Below are positions 9,374 through 17,083 of a DNA stretch of 64,000 bases, one piece after another (the stretch's first letter is position 1; each line of letters starts with the position of its first letter). Both the position numbers and the translations under genes were made by a program. The stretch spans positions 124,001 to 188,000 of the forward strand of contig NZ_JACAXB010000010.1 of NCBI RefSeq assembly GCF_013391415.1. Direction: 5' to 3'. Origin of the DNA: Aquitalea sp. LB_tupeE. GTDB lineage: Bacteria > Pseudomonadota > Gammaproteobacteria > Burkholderiales > Chromobacteriaceae. The notes beneath the pieces are model-generated. The model was not told the origin of the DNA and made no database searches. It was given only the letters and a program-made list of their open reading frames with translations.

Positions 9374-9397
9374 GAAAAAACCCGCAGCAGCGGGTTC
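9374..9397 (-). terminator. Rho-independent terminator of the orphan gene at 9436
   Basis: The hairpin AACCCGC-AGCA-GCGGGTT (9379-9396) is followed on the minus strand by six T residues (A-run at 9375-9380). It lies about 40 bases past the stop of the minus-strand gene ending at 9436. It also separates that gene from tRNA-Sec. Confidence 0.8.
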
Positions 9398-9435
9398 GGC
9401 AGGGTAAAGCGGACTGACCAAGGTCAAACAACCGG

Positions 9436-9888
9436 TCAATCCGGCTGACTGGCCTCCCCCATCAGGCGATGACGGTAGTAGTCCAGATAAGCTGTGTACA
9501 GATGATGGAGCACGCTGACACTGCGACGACCCGACTTTGCCATGCAGGCTTGGCGTGCAGCATTCAGCTCACGGACCTCATAGGGCATCAACACGATTTC
9601 ATCACGGGACTGATAGACCGAAAACACCGACTTCAGGTTATCAATCACATGTTGAATCAGTTTTGCCTCTGGCGAATGTACATTCACATACAAGACATGA
9701 AAGGCCTTGAACAGGGCAATGGTCTGGATGATTTTTTCTTCGTCTGCTTTTCCGGAACACAGCGCTGCACAGCAAATCGTCATATTTTGTTTGATATTGA
9801 TCATGATGCCACACTGACTTTCGCTGACTATTGCCTGTAACACCGCATGCCCCTTGCAGGCAAAAAGCTTGCGTGCAATGAAGGGCAT
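9436..9888 (-). CDS. Orphan protein of unknown function
   Basis: The gene encodes a soluble protein of 150 aa starting at ATG 9888, which has AGGA five bases upstream; ATGs at 9906 and 9804 are alternatives. A proper terminator follows. The N-terminal third is rich in cysteine (six in the protein, including ICC). The centre looks helical with KIIQTIALFKAFHVLYVNVH, and the C-terminus is basic and tyrosine-rich (LHHLYTAYLDYYRHRL). I recognise no domain. It stands alone between tRNA-Sec and the MCP remnant, with lower GC than its neighbours, which may mark an acquired gene. The coding call rests on frame length, ribosome site and terminator. Confidence 0.55.
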   Translation of the reverse strand: MPFIARKLFACKGHAVLQAIVSESQCGIMINIKQNMTICCAALCSGKADEEKIIQTIALFKAFHVLYVNVHSPEAKLIQHVIDNLKSVFSVYQSRDEIVLMPYEVRELNAARQACMAKSGRRSVSVLHHLYTAYLDYYRHRLMGEASQPD

Positions 9889-10299
9889 GGATTTCCTGCA
9901 TGACAACCATGCACGGGTAGCAGGCGGTGGGGGCGCTGCATGGGGCCGGACAAGGCAACAGACGGAAGGTCTGATTGCTCGCTGTCATACAGGTTCTGCC
10001 AAGCATATCACTCCGGTGCCGCTTGCCAAGTGTGTGCGGCAGCCGGTTTTCCGCTTTGCCCTGCATTTTATAGTTATAAGTCATATCAGCATAATTAAAG
10101 CAAATCATTTAAATTATTCGCCGTCAATTACCTGTTTTCGGCATCCTGCCTGTGCATGGCAAAAGTCACCCGTTTCGACAAATCTTTTGACAGGATGTCC
10201 TTAGCCGCGCGCCAACAAGAACAAGATCCTGCTTTCTCTCCACCTGGCCAGCTTCTATAACAAAACGTACAAAAAAGCGTCAGCCCGGGGATAAGAATC
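9889..10299. other. Non-coding AT-rich stretch between the orphan gene and the MCP remnant
   Basis: These 411 bases hold no convincing gene. The part from about 10070 to 10140 is strongly AT-rich and is the likely promoter zone for the vestigial MCP start at 10300. A GCCGTCAA (10120-10127) resembles a sigma-28 -10 element, but the nearest TAAA is 20 bases upstream instead of 15. No repeats or mobile-element ends are seen. Confidence 0.5.
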
Positions 10300-10729
10300 A
10301 TGTTTAATCCGCAATTCAAGCAACGTATTGCAGCTGGGTGAAACGTCGAGGCAAATCGGTTCCATCGTGCAAACTATCAAGGACATTGCCGATCAGACCA
10401 ATCTGCTGGCGCTGAATGCCGCCATTGAAGCCGCCCGCGCCGGAGAAATGGGCCGCGGTTTTGCCGTGGTGGCGGATGAGGTGCGCAAAATGGCGGAACG
10501 CACAGCCAGTTCCACCGTTTCCACCGTGGAAATCAATCGCATGGTGCAGGATATCCAGAGCCATACCGGGCAGGCCGTCGCCAGCATGGAGCAGCTGCTG
10601 CAACAGGCCAATGGCAATGTCGGCCTGTCCCAGCGCGTTGGGGAAACCATCAGCCAGATCAATCAGCAAGCCAAAGGCGTAGTCAGCAGTGTCAGCCGCT
10701 TTGCCGAAATGAAATCGGCAGCCTTCTGA
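10300..10729 (+). pseudogene. Remnant of a methyl-accepting chemotaxis protein gene (internal deletion)
   Basis: The frame from 10328 to 10729 encodes the receptor signalling tip and return helix: the hairpin motif ([20 protein letters not shown], then [21 protein letters not shown]) and about 80 more residues ending in [11 protein letters not shown]. No sensor, transmembrane or HAMP part precedes it. Just upstream, ATG 10300 opens a 13-codon frame [13 protein letters not shown] that resembles the N-terminus of soluble or PAS-type MCPs but is out of register with the signalling frame and ends at TGA 10339-10341. The simplest reading is a large internal deletion that joined the first codons to the tail. 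A short TTG-initiated signalling fragment (133 aa) could still be made. Confidence 0.75.
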
Positions 10730-10766
10730 GGCCATTCGGCAGCGCTGACAAGGGTAAATCCGAATT

Positions 10767-10817
10767 GGCAGGCGCAGGGAGATCATTATCTAATGCGCGC
10801 TGAACCCTGCTCCTGCC
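10767..10817 (+). repeat. Imperfect inverted repeat in the lutA leader
   Basis: Arms of 13 bases, GGCAGGCGCAGGG (10767-10779) and CCCTGCTCCTGCC (10805-10817), pair except for two central bases, with 25 bases between them. The repeat ends three bases before the lutA Shine-Dalgarno (GGAG about 10821). It may be an operator or an RNA hairpin in the leader; there is no T-run, so it is not an ordinary terminator. Confidence 0.4.
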
Positions 10818-10835
10818 TGTCGGAGGCCCCGCCCC

Positions 10836-11591
10836 ATGAAAATCGGCCTGTTCATTCCCTGTTTCATCAACGAACTGTTTCCCCATGTCGCCATGGCAAC
10901 CCTGGAGCTGCTGGAAAGCCTGGGCTGCGAAGTGGAATTTCCGATGGAACAGTCCTGTTGTGGCCAACCACTGGCCAATAATGGGGACAGCAAAGGCGCT
11001 TGCGATGCAGCGCGCCGCTTTACCAATGTCTTCCAGCGTTACGACTATGTGGTTGCCCCTTCCGGCAGCTGCGTGTCCCACGTCACCCATCATTACGACT
11101 GGTACATCGCCGAAGATACCGCCTATCAGCAACTCAAGCCCAAGGTCTACGAAATCATCGAATTCCTGCAGGATGTGCTGAAGCTGGAAAAACTGCCCAA
11201 ACCGGTGTATTTCCCGCACAAAGTGTCCATTCACCAGAGCTGCCATGGCCTGCGCGAGCTGCATCACGCCAGCCCGTCCGAACTGATGATGCCCTACCAC
11301 TCGCGGCTGGAAGAGATTCTCAAGCTGGTGGATGGCGTGGAAGTACTGCTGCCGGAACGCCGCGATGAATGCTGCGGTTTTGGCGGGACCTTCTGCGTGG
11401 ACGAACCCGAACTATCCACCGCCATGGGTGAAGACCGCATTGCCCAGCACGAAGCCACCGGCGCGGAATACATTGTCGGCGCCGACCCTTCCTGCCTGAT
11501 GCACATGGGCGGCATCATCCGCCATCAGGGCAAGTCCATCCGCCCGCTGCACATTGTGGAAATCCTGACTGGCCGGGGAGCTGGGACATGA
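10836..11591 (+). CDS. lutA: L-lactate oxidation Fe-S protein LutA (YkgE family)
   Basis: LutA is one of three subunits of the flavin-independent lactate utilisation complex that oxidises L-lactate to pyruvate. The 251-aa protein carries two cysteine-rich CCG domains: C9 in LFIPCF with SCCGQP, and SCHGLRELH with DECCGFGGTFC. These are the ligand sets typical of heterodisulfide-reductase-like Fe-S proteins. ATG 10836 follows CGGAGG. The stop overlaps lutB by four bases (ATGA), and lutB likewise overlaps lutC, so the three are translated as one unit. Confidence 0.93.
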   Translation: MKIGLFIPCFINELFPHVAMATLELLESLGCEVEFPMEQSCCGQPLANNGDSKGACDAARRFTNVFQRYDYVVAPSGSCVSHVTHHYDWYIAEDTAYQQLKPKVYEIIEFLQDVLKLEKLPKPVYFPHKVSIHQSCHGLRELHHASPSELMMPYHSRLEEILKLVDGVEVLLPERRDECCGFGGTFCVDEPELSTAMGEDRIAQHEATGAEYIVGADPSCLMHMGGIIRHQGKSIRPLHIVEILTGRGAGT

Positions 11592-12988
11592 AAGACGATA
11601 GCGTAAAACACCCGCAAGCCACGGCTGAATTCCTGAAGGATCGTGCCCAGGCCAAGTGGCACGACAGCGCCATCTGGTGGGTGCGTCAAAAACGCGATGC
11701 CCAGGCCAAGCAACTGCCGGAATGGGAAGAGCTGCGCCGCCTGGCACGCGAGATCAAGGCGCATACTCTGTCGCAGCTGGACGACTACCTGGCCCAGTTT
11801 GAAGCCAATGCACAAAAGAACGGCGTCACCGTGCACTGGGCGGCCGATGCCGACGAACACAACCGCATCGTGCACGGCATTCTGGCAGCAAAACAGGTGA
11901 AGAAGCTGGTCAAGTCCAAGTCCATGCTGACCGAAGAGTGCGGGCTGAACCCTTATCTGGAACAGCACGGCATCGAGGTGGTGGATACCGACCTGGGCGA
12001 ACGCATCGTGCAATTGCGCCACGAAGCGCCCAGTCACATCGTGATGCCGGCCATCCACCTGAAAAAAGAGCAGATTTCCGAACTCTTTCACAAGGAGCTG
12101 GGCACCGAGGCCGGCAATAACGACCCCACCTATCTCACCCACGCAGCGCGAGCCAATTTGCGTGAGCATTTTCTGACCGCGGATGCCGGCCTGACCGGGG
12201 TGAACTTTGCCATTGCCGAAACCGGTGGCGTGGTGGTGTGCACCAACGAGGGTAATGCCGACCTGGGCACCAGCCTGCCGCCTATTCACATAGCCAGCAT
12301 GGGGCTGGAAAAAATCATTCCCAAGCTGGAGCACCTGGGCGTATTCACCCGCCTGCTAGCCCGCTCGGCCATTGGTTCCCCGGTGACGACCTATACTTCG
12401 CACTTCCATCAGGCCCGGCCCGGTGGCGAAATGCACATTGTCATCGTCGATAATGGCCGCAGCGACATCCTGGGCAATGAAGACTTCTACCAGAGCCTGC
12501 GCTGCATCCGCTGCGGTGCCTGCATGAATACCTGCCCGGTGTACCGGCGCAGCAGCGGCTTCAGCTACAGCTACATCATTCCCGGCCCCATCGGCTCCAC
12601 CCTGGGCCCCAGCCGCGACATGAAGAAGCACGGCAGCATGGCCTTTGCCTGCAGTACTTGCGGCTCCTGCTCCAATGTTTGCCCGGTCAAGATCAATCTG
12701 CACGAGCAACTGGTACTGCACCGCAAGAAGGCGTTTGAGCAGAACCTGCTGCCAGCCGGCAAAAAAATGGGCTTGCTGGCCATGCGCTTCCTCACTCAGC
12801 ATCCGGCGCTGTTCGACCTGGGTGGCAAGGTGATGCGCAAGGTGGTGCCCATCATTCCGGAAAGCCTTACCCGCCACAGTGCCTGGAGTCGTGCGGGACG
12901 CGATGTTCCGCCGATGCCGGCACAAAGCTTCAAGGAGCTGTACCAGCAGCGCAGCCAGAACAAGAAGGACAAGGAGGGCCAACAATGA
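11588..12988 (+). CDS. lutB: L-lactate oxidation iron-sulfur protein LutB (YkgF family)
   Basis: The 466-aa protein has an N-terminal LUD domain (about 60-290, with NFAIAETGGVVVCTNEGN) followed by a 2x[4Fe-4S] ferredoxin-like domain. The ferredoxin cysteines are CIRCGACMNTCP (about residue 310) and CSTCGSCSNVCP (about 357). It probably passes electrons from lactate oxidation toward the respiratory chain. The length agrees with Bacillus LutB (about 475 aa). The start overlaps the lutA stop and the end overlaps the lutC start, both as ATGA. Confidence 0.94.
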   Translation: MKDDSVKHPQATAEFLKDRAQAKWHDSAIWWVRQKRDAQAKQLPEWEELRRLAREIKAHTLSQLDDYLAQFEANAQKNGVTVHWAADADEHNRIVHGILAAKQVKKLVKSKSMLTEECGLNPYLEQHGIEVVDTDLGERIVQLRHEAPSHIVMPAIHLKKEQISELFHKELGTEAGNNDPTYLTHAARANLREHFLTADAGLTGVNFAIAETGGVVVCTNEGNADLGTSLPPIHIASMGLEKIIPKLEHLGVFTRLLARSAIGSPVTTYTSHFHQARPGGEMHIVIVDNGRSDILGNEDFYQSLRCIRCGACMNTCPVYRRSSGFSYSYIIPGPIGSTLGPSRDMKKHGSMAFACSTCGSCSNVCPVKINLHEQLVLHRKKAFEQNLLPAGKKMGLLAMRFLTQHPALFDLGGKVMRKVVPIIPESLTRHSAWSRAGRDVPPMPAQSFKELYQQRSQNKKDKEGQQ

Positions 12989-13551
12989 GCGCCCGTGACA
13001 ACATACTGGCGCGCATTCGCCAGAACCGACCGGCAGCAAGCGCGCTACCGGATATGCACGCCGTACCGTTCATCCGTTACGACAACCAGTTCGAGGCATT
13101 TGCCACGCTGATCCGCAATCTGGGTGGCGATGCAGTCCAGTTGCAAGATGGCCAGAGCGTGAGCGACGTTGTGGCAGCACGCTGGCCGGATGCCGGTCGC
13201 ACCATCGACCTGACCGTAGCGCAGCACGAAGAGGTGGACGATCCGCACGCCTGGCACGATGTGGACCTGGCCATCGTCCCCGGCCAGCTGGCCGTGGCGG
13301 AAAACGCCACGGTATGGGTCAGCCATCCGGACAACCGTTTCCGCTCGATCTACTTCCTCACCCAGAAACTGGTGCTGGTAGTACCGCGCGATGCCATGGT
13401 GGACACCATGCGCGATGCCTATGCCCGCATCCGATTGGCCGAACACGGCTTTGGTGCCTTCATTTCCGGCTCGTCACGCACTGCGGACATCGAGCAAAGC
13501 CTGGTGATGGGTGCCCATGGTGCCATGGCGGCACTGGTGATATTTGTCTGA
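12985..13551 (+). CDS. lutC: L-lactate utilisation protein LutC (LUD domain)
   Basis: LutC (188 aa) is the third subunit of the lactate oxidation complex. A LUD domain fills the C-terminal two thirds, with AVAENATVWVSHP, LVLVVPRDAMVDTM and a glycine-rich FISGSSRTADIEQ segment typical of the family. It lacks the ferredoxin part found in LutB. It ends the operon; a terminator follows at 13582. No regulator or lactate permease is adjacent, which differs from many lut loci. Confidence 0.92.
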   Translation: MSARDNILARIRQNRPAASALPDMHAVPFIRYDNQFEAFATLIRNLGGDAVQLQDGQSVSDVVAARWPDAGRTIDLTVAQHEEVDDPHAWHDVDLAIVPGQLAVAENATVWVSHPDNRFRSIYFLTQKLVLVVPRDAMVDTMRDAYARIRLAEHGFGAFISGSSRTADIEQSLVMGAHGAMAALVIFV

Positions 13552-13581
13552 TTTCTACGTATGGAGCATTTGCTTCCTTGG

Positions 13582-13600
13582 GCCCTGCGGGGCTTTTTTT
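13582..13600 (+). terminator. Terminator after lutC
   Basis: GCCC-TGCG-GGGC (13582-13593) followed by seven T residues, 31 bases past the lutC stop. The stem is short but GC-only. Confidence 0.75.
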
Positions 13601-13616
13601 ATGGCTCGCAGCCATG

Positions 13617-13646
13617 AAAAAACCGCCAGTCCGAAGAGTGGCGGTT
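13617..13646 (-). terminator. Terminator after rhlE
   Basis: AACCGCCA (13621-13628) pairs with TGGCGGTT (13639-13646) and is followed on the minus strand by a T-run (A-run from 13617). It lies 26 bases beyond the rhlE stop. Confidence 0.8.
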
Positions 13647-13671
13647 TCTGCGTGTGGTCAATGTCAGGCAA

Positions 13672-15084
13672 TCAGCGACTGACTTCCACCTTGTAGCGCG
13701 GCGGCAGCAGCAGGGCCGGTACTTCGCGCTGCGCCTTGCGGCTGCGGCGGCTGCTACCGGCAGGCTTGATGGTTTTAAGGCCTTCGCCGGACTTGCCGGC
13801 CATCAGGGCGGATGCCGGTACCGACATGGGGTCGCGCTGGGTTTCACGCAGCGGCGCACGCGTGGTGGAACGGCCATGCTCACGACCACCATCACGATCG
13901 CGTTCACGGCGCGGCGCAGATTCCTCACGTGGTGCGGCTGCACCAGGCTCGAAACCGGCCACGGTCTGCGGCGTCAGTGTTTGACGGGTCAGTTTTTCAA
14001 TGGCTTCATGCTGACGCGTTTCCGCCGGGCTCATCAGCGAGATGGCCACACCACTGGCACCCGCACGACCGGTACGACCAATACGGTGTACATAGTCTTC
14101 CGGCGAGTTGGGCAGCTCGTAATTCACCACAAAAGGCAGCTCGCTGATATCCAGGCCACGCGCCGCCACATCGGTGGCCACCAGTACCCGCAGGCTGCCT
14201 TCCTTGAAGGCCGACAGAATTTCCAGTCGCGAAGCCTGTGCCTTGTCGCCATGAATGGCTTCGGCCACCAGACCATCACGCTTGAGGTCACGCGCCAGTT
14301 GGTCGGCACTGAGCTTGGTTTTGCAGAACACGATGACCTGGCTCATGTCGCGCTGCTTGATCAGATGGCTCAAGAGATAACGCTTGCGACCGGCATCAAC
14401 GGAATACACCAGTTGCTCGACTTGCTCGTTGGTCGCGTTCTGGCGCGCCACTTCCACTGTTTGCGGGTCTTTCATGAAGTCCGCCGCCAGCCGTTTGATT
14501 TCCGGCGCAAAGGTGGCCGAGAACAGCAGGGTTTGCCGCTCTTTGGGCAACATGCTCATGATCTTGCGGATATCCTGAATGAAGCCCATGTCCAGCATGC
14601 GGTCGGCTTCATCCAGTACCAGCACTTCCACTTTGTTCAGCTGGATGCTTTTTTGCTGGATGTGGTCGAGCAGACGGCCCGGCGTGGCAATCACCACTTC
14701 CACACCACGGCGCAGCTCGGCGGTTTGCGGGTCCATATTCATGCCGCCAAATACGGTGGTGGCACGCAGCGGCAGATACTTGGTATAGGTTTTTACATTT
14801 ACGCCAATCTGGTCGGCCAGCTCGCGCGTGGGGGACAGTACCAGCGCACGCACCGGGTGCATGGCCGGGGAAACACTGGTATTGGCAAACTTTTTCAGCC
14901 GCTCCAGGATGGGCAGCATGAAGGCAGCAGTCTTGCCGGTACCGGTTTGCGCGGCAGCCAGCAAATCACGGCCGGACAATACCAGCGGAATGGCCTTGGC
15001 CTGGATTGGTGTGGGCTCGGAATAGCCCTGTTCTTCAATGGCACGAAGAATCTCGGGCGACAGCCCGAGTTCGGAAAACAACAT
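13672..15084 (-). CDS. rhlE: DEAD-box ATP-dependent RNA helicase RhlE
   Basis: The 470-aa protein has a complete DEAD-box core: the Q motif (GYSEPTPIQAKAIP), motif I AAQTGTGKTAA, PTREL, VATPGRLLD-type motif Ib, DEAD, SAT, and motif VI HRIGRTGRAG. After about residue 375 comes a basic, arginine-rich low-complexity tail (about 95 residues) that probably binds RNA. RhlE helicases act in ribosome maturation and RNA turnover in the cytoplasm. The gene is transcribed alone, with its own terminator. Assignment to RhlE rather than another DEAD-box member rests on the start FSELGLSPEILRAIEEQGY and the family organisation. Confidence 0.92.
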   Translation of the reverse strand: MLFSELGLSPEILRAIEEQGYSEPTPIQAKAIPLVLSGRDLLAAAQTGTGKTAAFMLPILERLKKFANTSVSPAMHPVRALVLSPTRELADQIGVNVKTYTKYLPLRATTVFGGMNMDPQTAELRRGVEVVIATPGRLLDHIQQKSIQLNKVEVLVLDEADRMLDMGFIQDIRKIMSMLPKERQTLLFSATFAPEIKRLAADFMKDPQTVEVARQNATNEQVEQLVYSVDAGRKRYLLSHLIKQRDMSQVIVFCKTKLSADQLARDLKRDGLVAEAIHGDKAQASRLEILSAFKEGSLRVLVATDVAARGLDISELPFVVNYELPNSPEDYVHRIGRTGRAGASGVAISLMSPAETRQHEAIEKLTRQTLTPQTVAGFEPGAAAPREESAPRRERDRDGGREHGRSTTRAPLRETQRDPMSVPASALMAGKSGEGLKTIKPAGSSRRSRKAQREVPALLLPPRYKVEVSR

Positions 15085-15173
15085 GTGTGTGCTCCTGCAA
15101 TTCGGTTGGGCGATGGCATCGCAGCATGCGACGCATCTCCTTGTTCATGAACATGGCCAGGCTCAAACGGCAA

Positions 15174-15194
15174 CGCCGCCCATCAGGGGCGGCG
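15174..15194 (-). terminator. Hairpin after the CobD/CbiB-like gene
   Basis: CGCCGCCC (15174-15181) pairs with GGGCGGCG (15187-15194) 11 bases beyond the stop of the minus-strand gene at 15206. The following bases on that strand (TTGCCGTTTGAG) give only a weak T tract. Confidence 0.5.
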
Positions 15195-15205
15195 GCAGGC
15201 GGGCA

Positions 15206-16126
15206 TCAGGCCATGTGGTTGGCAACGCTGAGCAACAGGATGACAAACAGCCATAGCAGGGCTGAACGCCAGACCAGCCCGACTGCGCTTTTCAGAAAGC
15301 CCGGATCGGCTTCATCACCCAGGCCCAGTTCCGGCCGGAACTTGATGGTGTAATCCTGTCTGAGCGGATCGCCCAGCTTGACACCCAACGCACCGGCAGC
15401 GGAGGCCAGCAGAATGCCATTAGCGTAGTTACCCCAGGTCCTGGCCTGGGAACGCCAACAGTAGACTGCATCTTCAAAATCGCCCATTACGGCAAAGCTG
15501 GCAGCGGTCAGGCGCACTGGCAACCAGTCCAGCCAGGCTGCGGCACTACCGGCAAAACGCCCGAAACGGTCTTCATCACCCTGACGGCTACCCCATTTCT
15601 GCCCCAGCATACTGCACAGACGGTACAACAAGGCACCAGACGGGCCTGGCAGCAGCACAAACCAGAACATGGTGCCAAACACATGCCGGTAACTGTCCAC
15701 CACACCCTGCTCGATTGCCAGGCGAGAGATTTCACCCACAGACAACTCGGCTGAGGGATGCCCGGTCCAGCGTGTCAGCGCCATGCGGGCGTCCAGATCG
15801 CGCCCCTCGGTCAGGGCCAGCGAAATCTCGGAAAAGGCGCTGGAGAAATGCCGGAAACCCATGGTGAGGTAAAGCACCAGCACATTCCACAGAATGGCCA
15901 GCAGCGGATTGGCCGCATACAGGGCGTAGTACACCCCCAGGCTCAACAATACCGGAGGCAGGATGGCCAGCATCCACGCAAAAACACCGTGCCGGTTGGC
16001 TCCGGCATTCAGATTGCGTTCCAGATGGTTGGCATAACGGGTGAAAACGTGCCAAACGCGGTTGCGGTTGCCCAGTGGGCGCAGCTGCTCAAGTGCCAGC
16101 GCAATGATCAGGGAAATCAGGGTCAT
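15206..16126 (-). CDS. CobD/CbiB family membrane protein
   Basis: The 306-aa protein (from MTLISLIIALALEQLRPL, ATG 16126) has the layout of the CobD/CbiB-like proteins found in betaproteobacteria. It begins with a membrane helix and an ALEQLRP motif. Helices near 55-75 and 75-100, a VGEISRLAIEQGVVDSYRHVFG helix (the region equal to the family's ESxxxNxxDG area), a FWFVLLPGPSGALLYRL helix and a C-terminal helix follow. True CbiB forms adenosylcobinamide, but no cobalamin genes are nearby, so a biosynthetic role is not supported and AmpE-like function is equally possible. An upstream in-frame extension to 16198 adds 24 residues without support. Confidence 0.75.
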   Translation of the reverse strand: MTLISLIIALALEQLRPLGNRNRVWHVFTRYANHLERNLNAGANRHGVFAWMLAILPPVLLSLGVYYALYAANPLLAILWNVLVLYLTMGFRHFSSAFSEISLALTEGRDLDARMALTRWTGHPSAELSVGEISRLAIEQGVVDSYRHVFGTMFWFVLLPGPSGALLYRLCSMLGQKWGSRQGDEDRFGRFAGSAAAWLDWLPVRLTAASFAVMGDFEDAVYCWRSQARTWGNYANGILLASAAGALGVKLGDPLRQDYTIKFRPELGLGDEADPGFLKSAVGLVWRSALLWLFVILLLSVANHMA

Positions 16127-16224
16127 CAGAATTTGAATGGTGGTTTGCTCAGGCCCAGTGGCGAAGATACCACAAAGGGACAGGTACGCCCACCACATCG
16201 CATGTGGCCAGCAGTACCGACAGC

Positions 16225-16689
16225 TCAGGCAGAGCCGAGAAAACGGCGGCCGCCGGCAGGTTGCGGCTGCTGTCCGCCACGGTCATAACTGAGCGTGGAT
16301 GCCGCCGCTTGACGCAGCACAGCGAGAGAGGCTTCCACCTGGCCCAGTTGCTGCTCGATGAAAGTACCATTGAGCTGGTTGATACCCTGGGCGCGATGGA
16401 TAAGATCTTCCAGCGCCAGCCAGGCTTGGCGTTCTTCGGGCTTGTCTGCCAACCAGATATACACGGTATCGCTGTCGGACAGGCCCAGCGACTTCATCAA
16501 CCGGGCACGGGACTGCGAGTGCATGGCCAGTTCATCCAGCACTTTGCTCTTGCTGTCTGCCAGGTCTTCCAGCAGATGCACCTGACCAGCAATCATCACC
16601 TGCTGTTCTTGTTGCAGCAGGTGGATCAAGCGTGCCACCTGCTCGGCTTCAGCACGGCACAGTTGGGCAAAACCTTGTTCTTGCGTCAT
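16225..16689 (-). CDS. flgN: Flagellar export chaperone FlgN
   Basis: FlgN is the cytoplasmic chaperone for the hook-filament junction proteins FlgK and FlgL. The product (154 aa from MTQEQG) is mostly helical, with heptad-like leucines in LCRAEAEQVARLIHLLQQE and a central LADSKSKVLDELA segment as in FlgN. It follows flgM in the order flgA-flgM-flgN that is usual in beta- and gammaproteobacteria. A start five codons upstream at 16704 is also possible; neither has a strong ribosome site, which fits coupling to flgM. The proline-glycine-rich C-terminal end is typical of FlgN tails. Confidence 0.85.
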   Translation of the reverse strand: MTQEQGFAQLCRAEAEQVARLIHLLQQEQQVMIAGQVHLLEDLADSKSKVLDELAMHSQSRARLMKSLGLSDSDTVYIWLADKPEERQAWLALEDLIHRAQGINQLNGTFIEQQLGQVEASLAVLRQAAASTLSYDRGGQQPQPAGGRRFLGSA

Positions 16690-16713
16690 TGCTGCCACAC
16701 CCATCTGCCGTAC

Positions 16714-17013
16714 TTACTGGTTCAGCAGTTCTTGGGTGGAGGCGATCAGGCTGTCGGCAATCTTGTCCGGATTCACCGAGAAGGTGCCCGCCGCGATGGC
16801 ATTCTTGATGGCATCGACCTTGGCCGCATCAAAAGCAGGCGTGGTATCTGCCTGGGCAGACAACGCGCTGATGCTGCTGGCCAATGGATTGATACTCACG
16901 CTATCGGTCGGGGCGGACCCTGATCCGGCAGCCGGAGCGCTGGTATCGCGCCGGGCCAGCTTGCTCTGGCCGCTATAGGCAGCAACGGCATTTCCCGAGT
17001 TGTCGATTTTCAT
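16714..17013 (-). CDS. flgM: Anti-sigma-28 factor FlgM
   Basis: FlgM holds sigma-28 (FliA) inactive until the hook-basal body is complete and is then exported. The 99-codon frame encodes a short, polar N-terminus (MKIDNSGNAVAAYSG) that is presumably disordered and a C-terminal sigma-binding part (FDAAKVDAIKNAIAAGTFSV, then NPDKIADSLIASTQELL) that matches the family. ATG 17013 has GGAAGG about eight bases upstream; the longer frame to 17067 runs through the promoter. A sigma-28 promoter lies just upstream, so FlgM is made from both the flgA transcript and its own class III promoter. Confidence 0.93.
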   Translation of the reverse strand: MKIDNSGNAVAAYSGQSKLARRDTSAPAAGSGSAPTDSVSINPLASSISALSAQADTTPAFDAAKVDAIKNAIAAGTFSVNPDKIADSLIASTQELLNQ

Positions 17014-17048
17014 GGCGTGGCCTTCCAAACTAGCTAGGGGTTTCTCTA

Positions 17049-17075
17049 TTATCGGCTGAAAAAGCAAACTCTTGA
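17049..17075 (-). promoter_or_regulatory. Sigma-28 (FliA) promoter of flgM-flgN
   Basis: On the minus strand the sequence reads TCAA-N15-GCCGATAA. The -10 element GCCGATAA (17049-17056) is a perfect consensus match and the -35 differs from TAAA at one base; the spacing of 15 is exact. It lies in the flgA-flgM gap about 35 bases before the flgM ATG. This matches the known class III flgM promoter of enterobacteria. Confidence 0.88.
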
Positions 17076-17083
17076 AATATTTA

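Noticed and set aside
10096-10127. Sigma-28 promoter before the MCP remnant
   Set aside because: GCCGTCAA matches six of eight bases, but the TAAA element is 20 bases away instead of 15.
10300-10341. TGA at 10339-10341 as a selenocysteine codon in the chemoreceptor remnant
   Set aside because: The selenocysteine genes are near, but the frame after this TGA does not match the MCP signalling frame, which is shifted by one base. A deletion explains the arrangement better.
13654-15150. A 498-codon open frame on the plus strand opposite rhlE
   Set aside because: It is antisense to a complete DEAD-box helicase with all motifs, and its translation is low-complexity without any domain. It is a GC-driven shadow frame.
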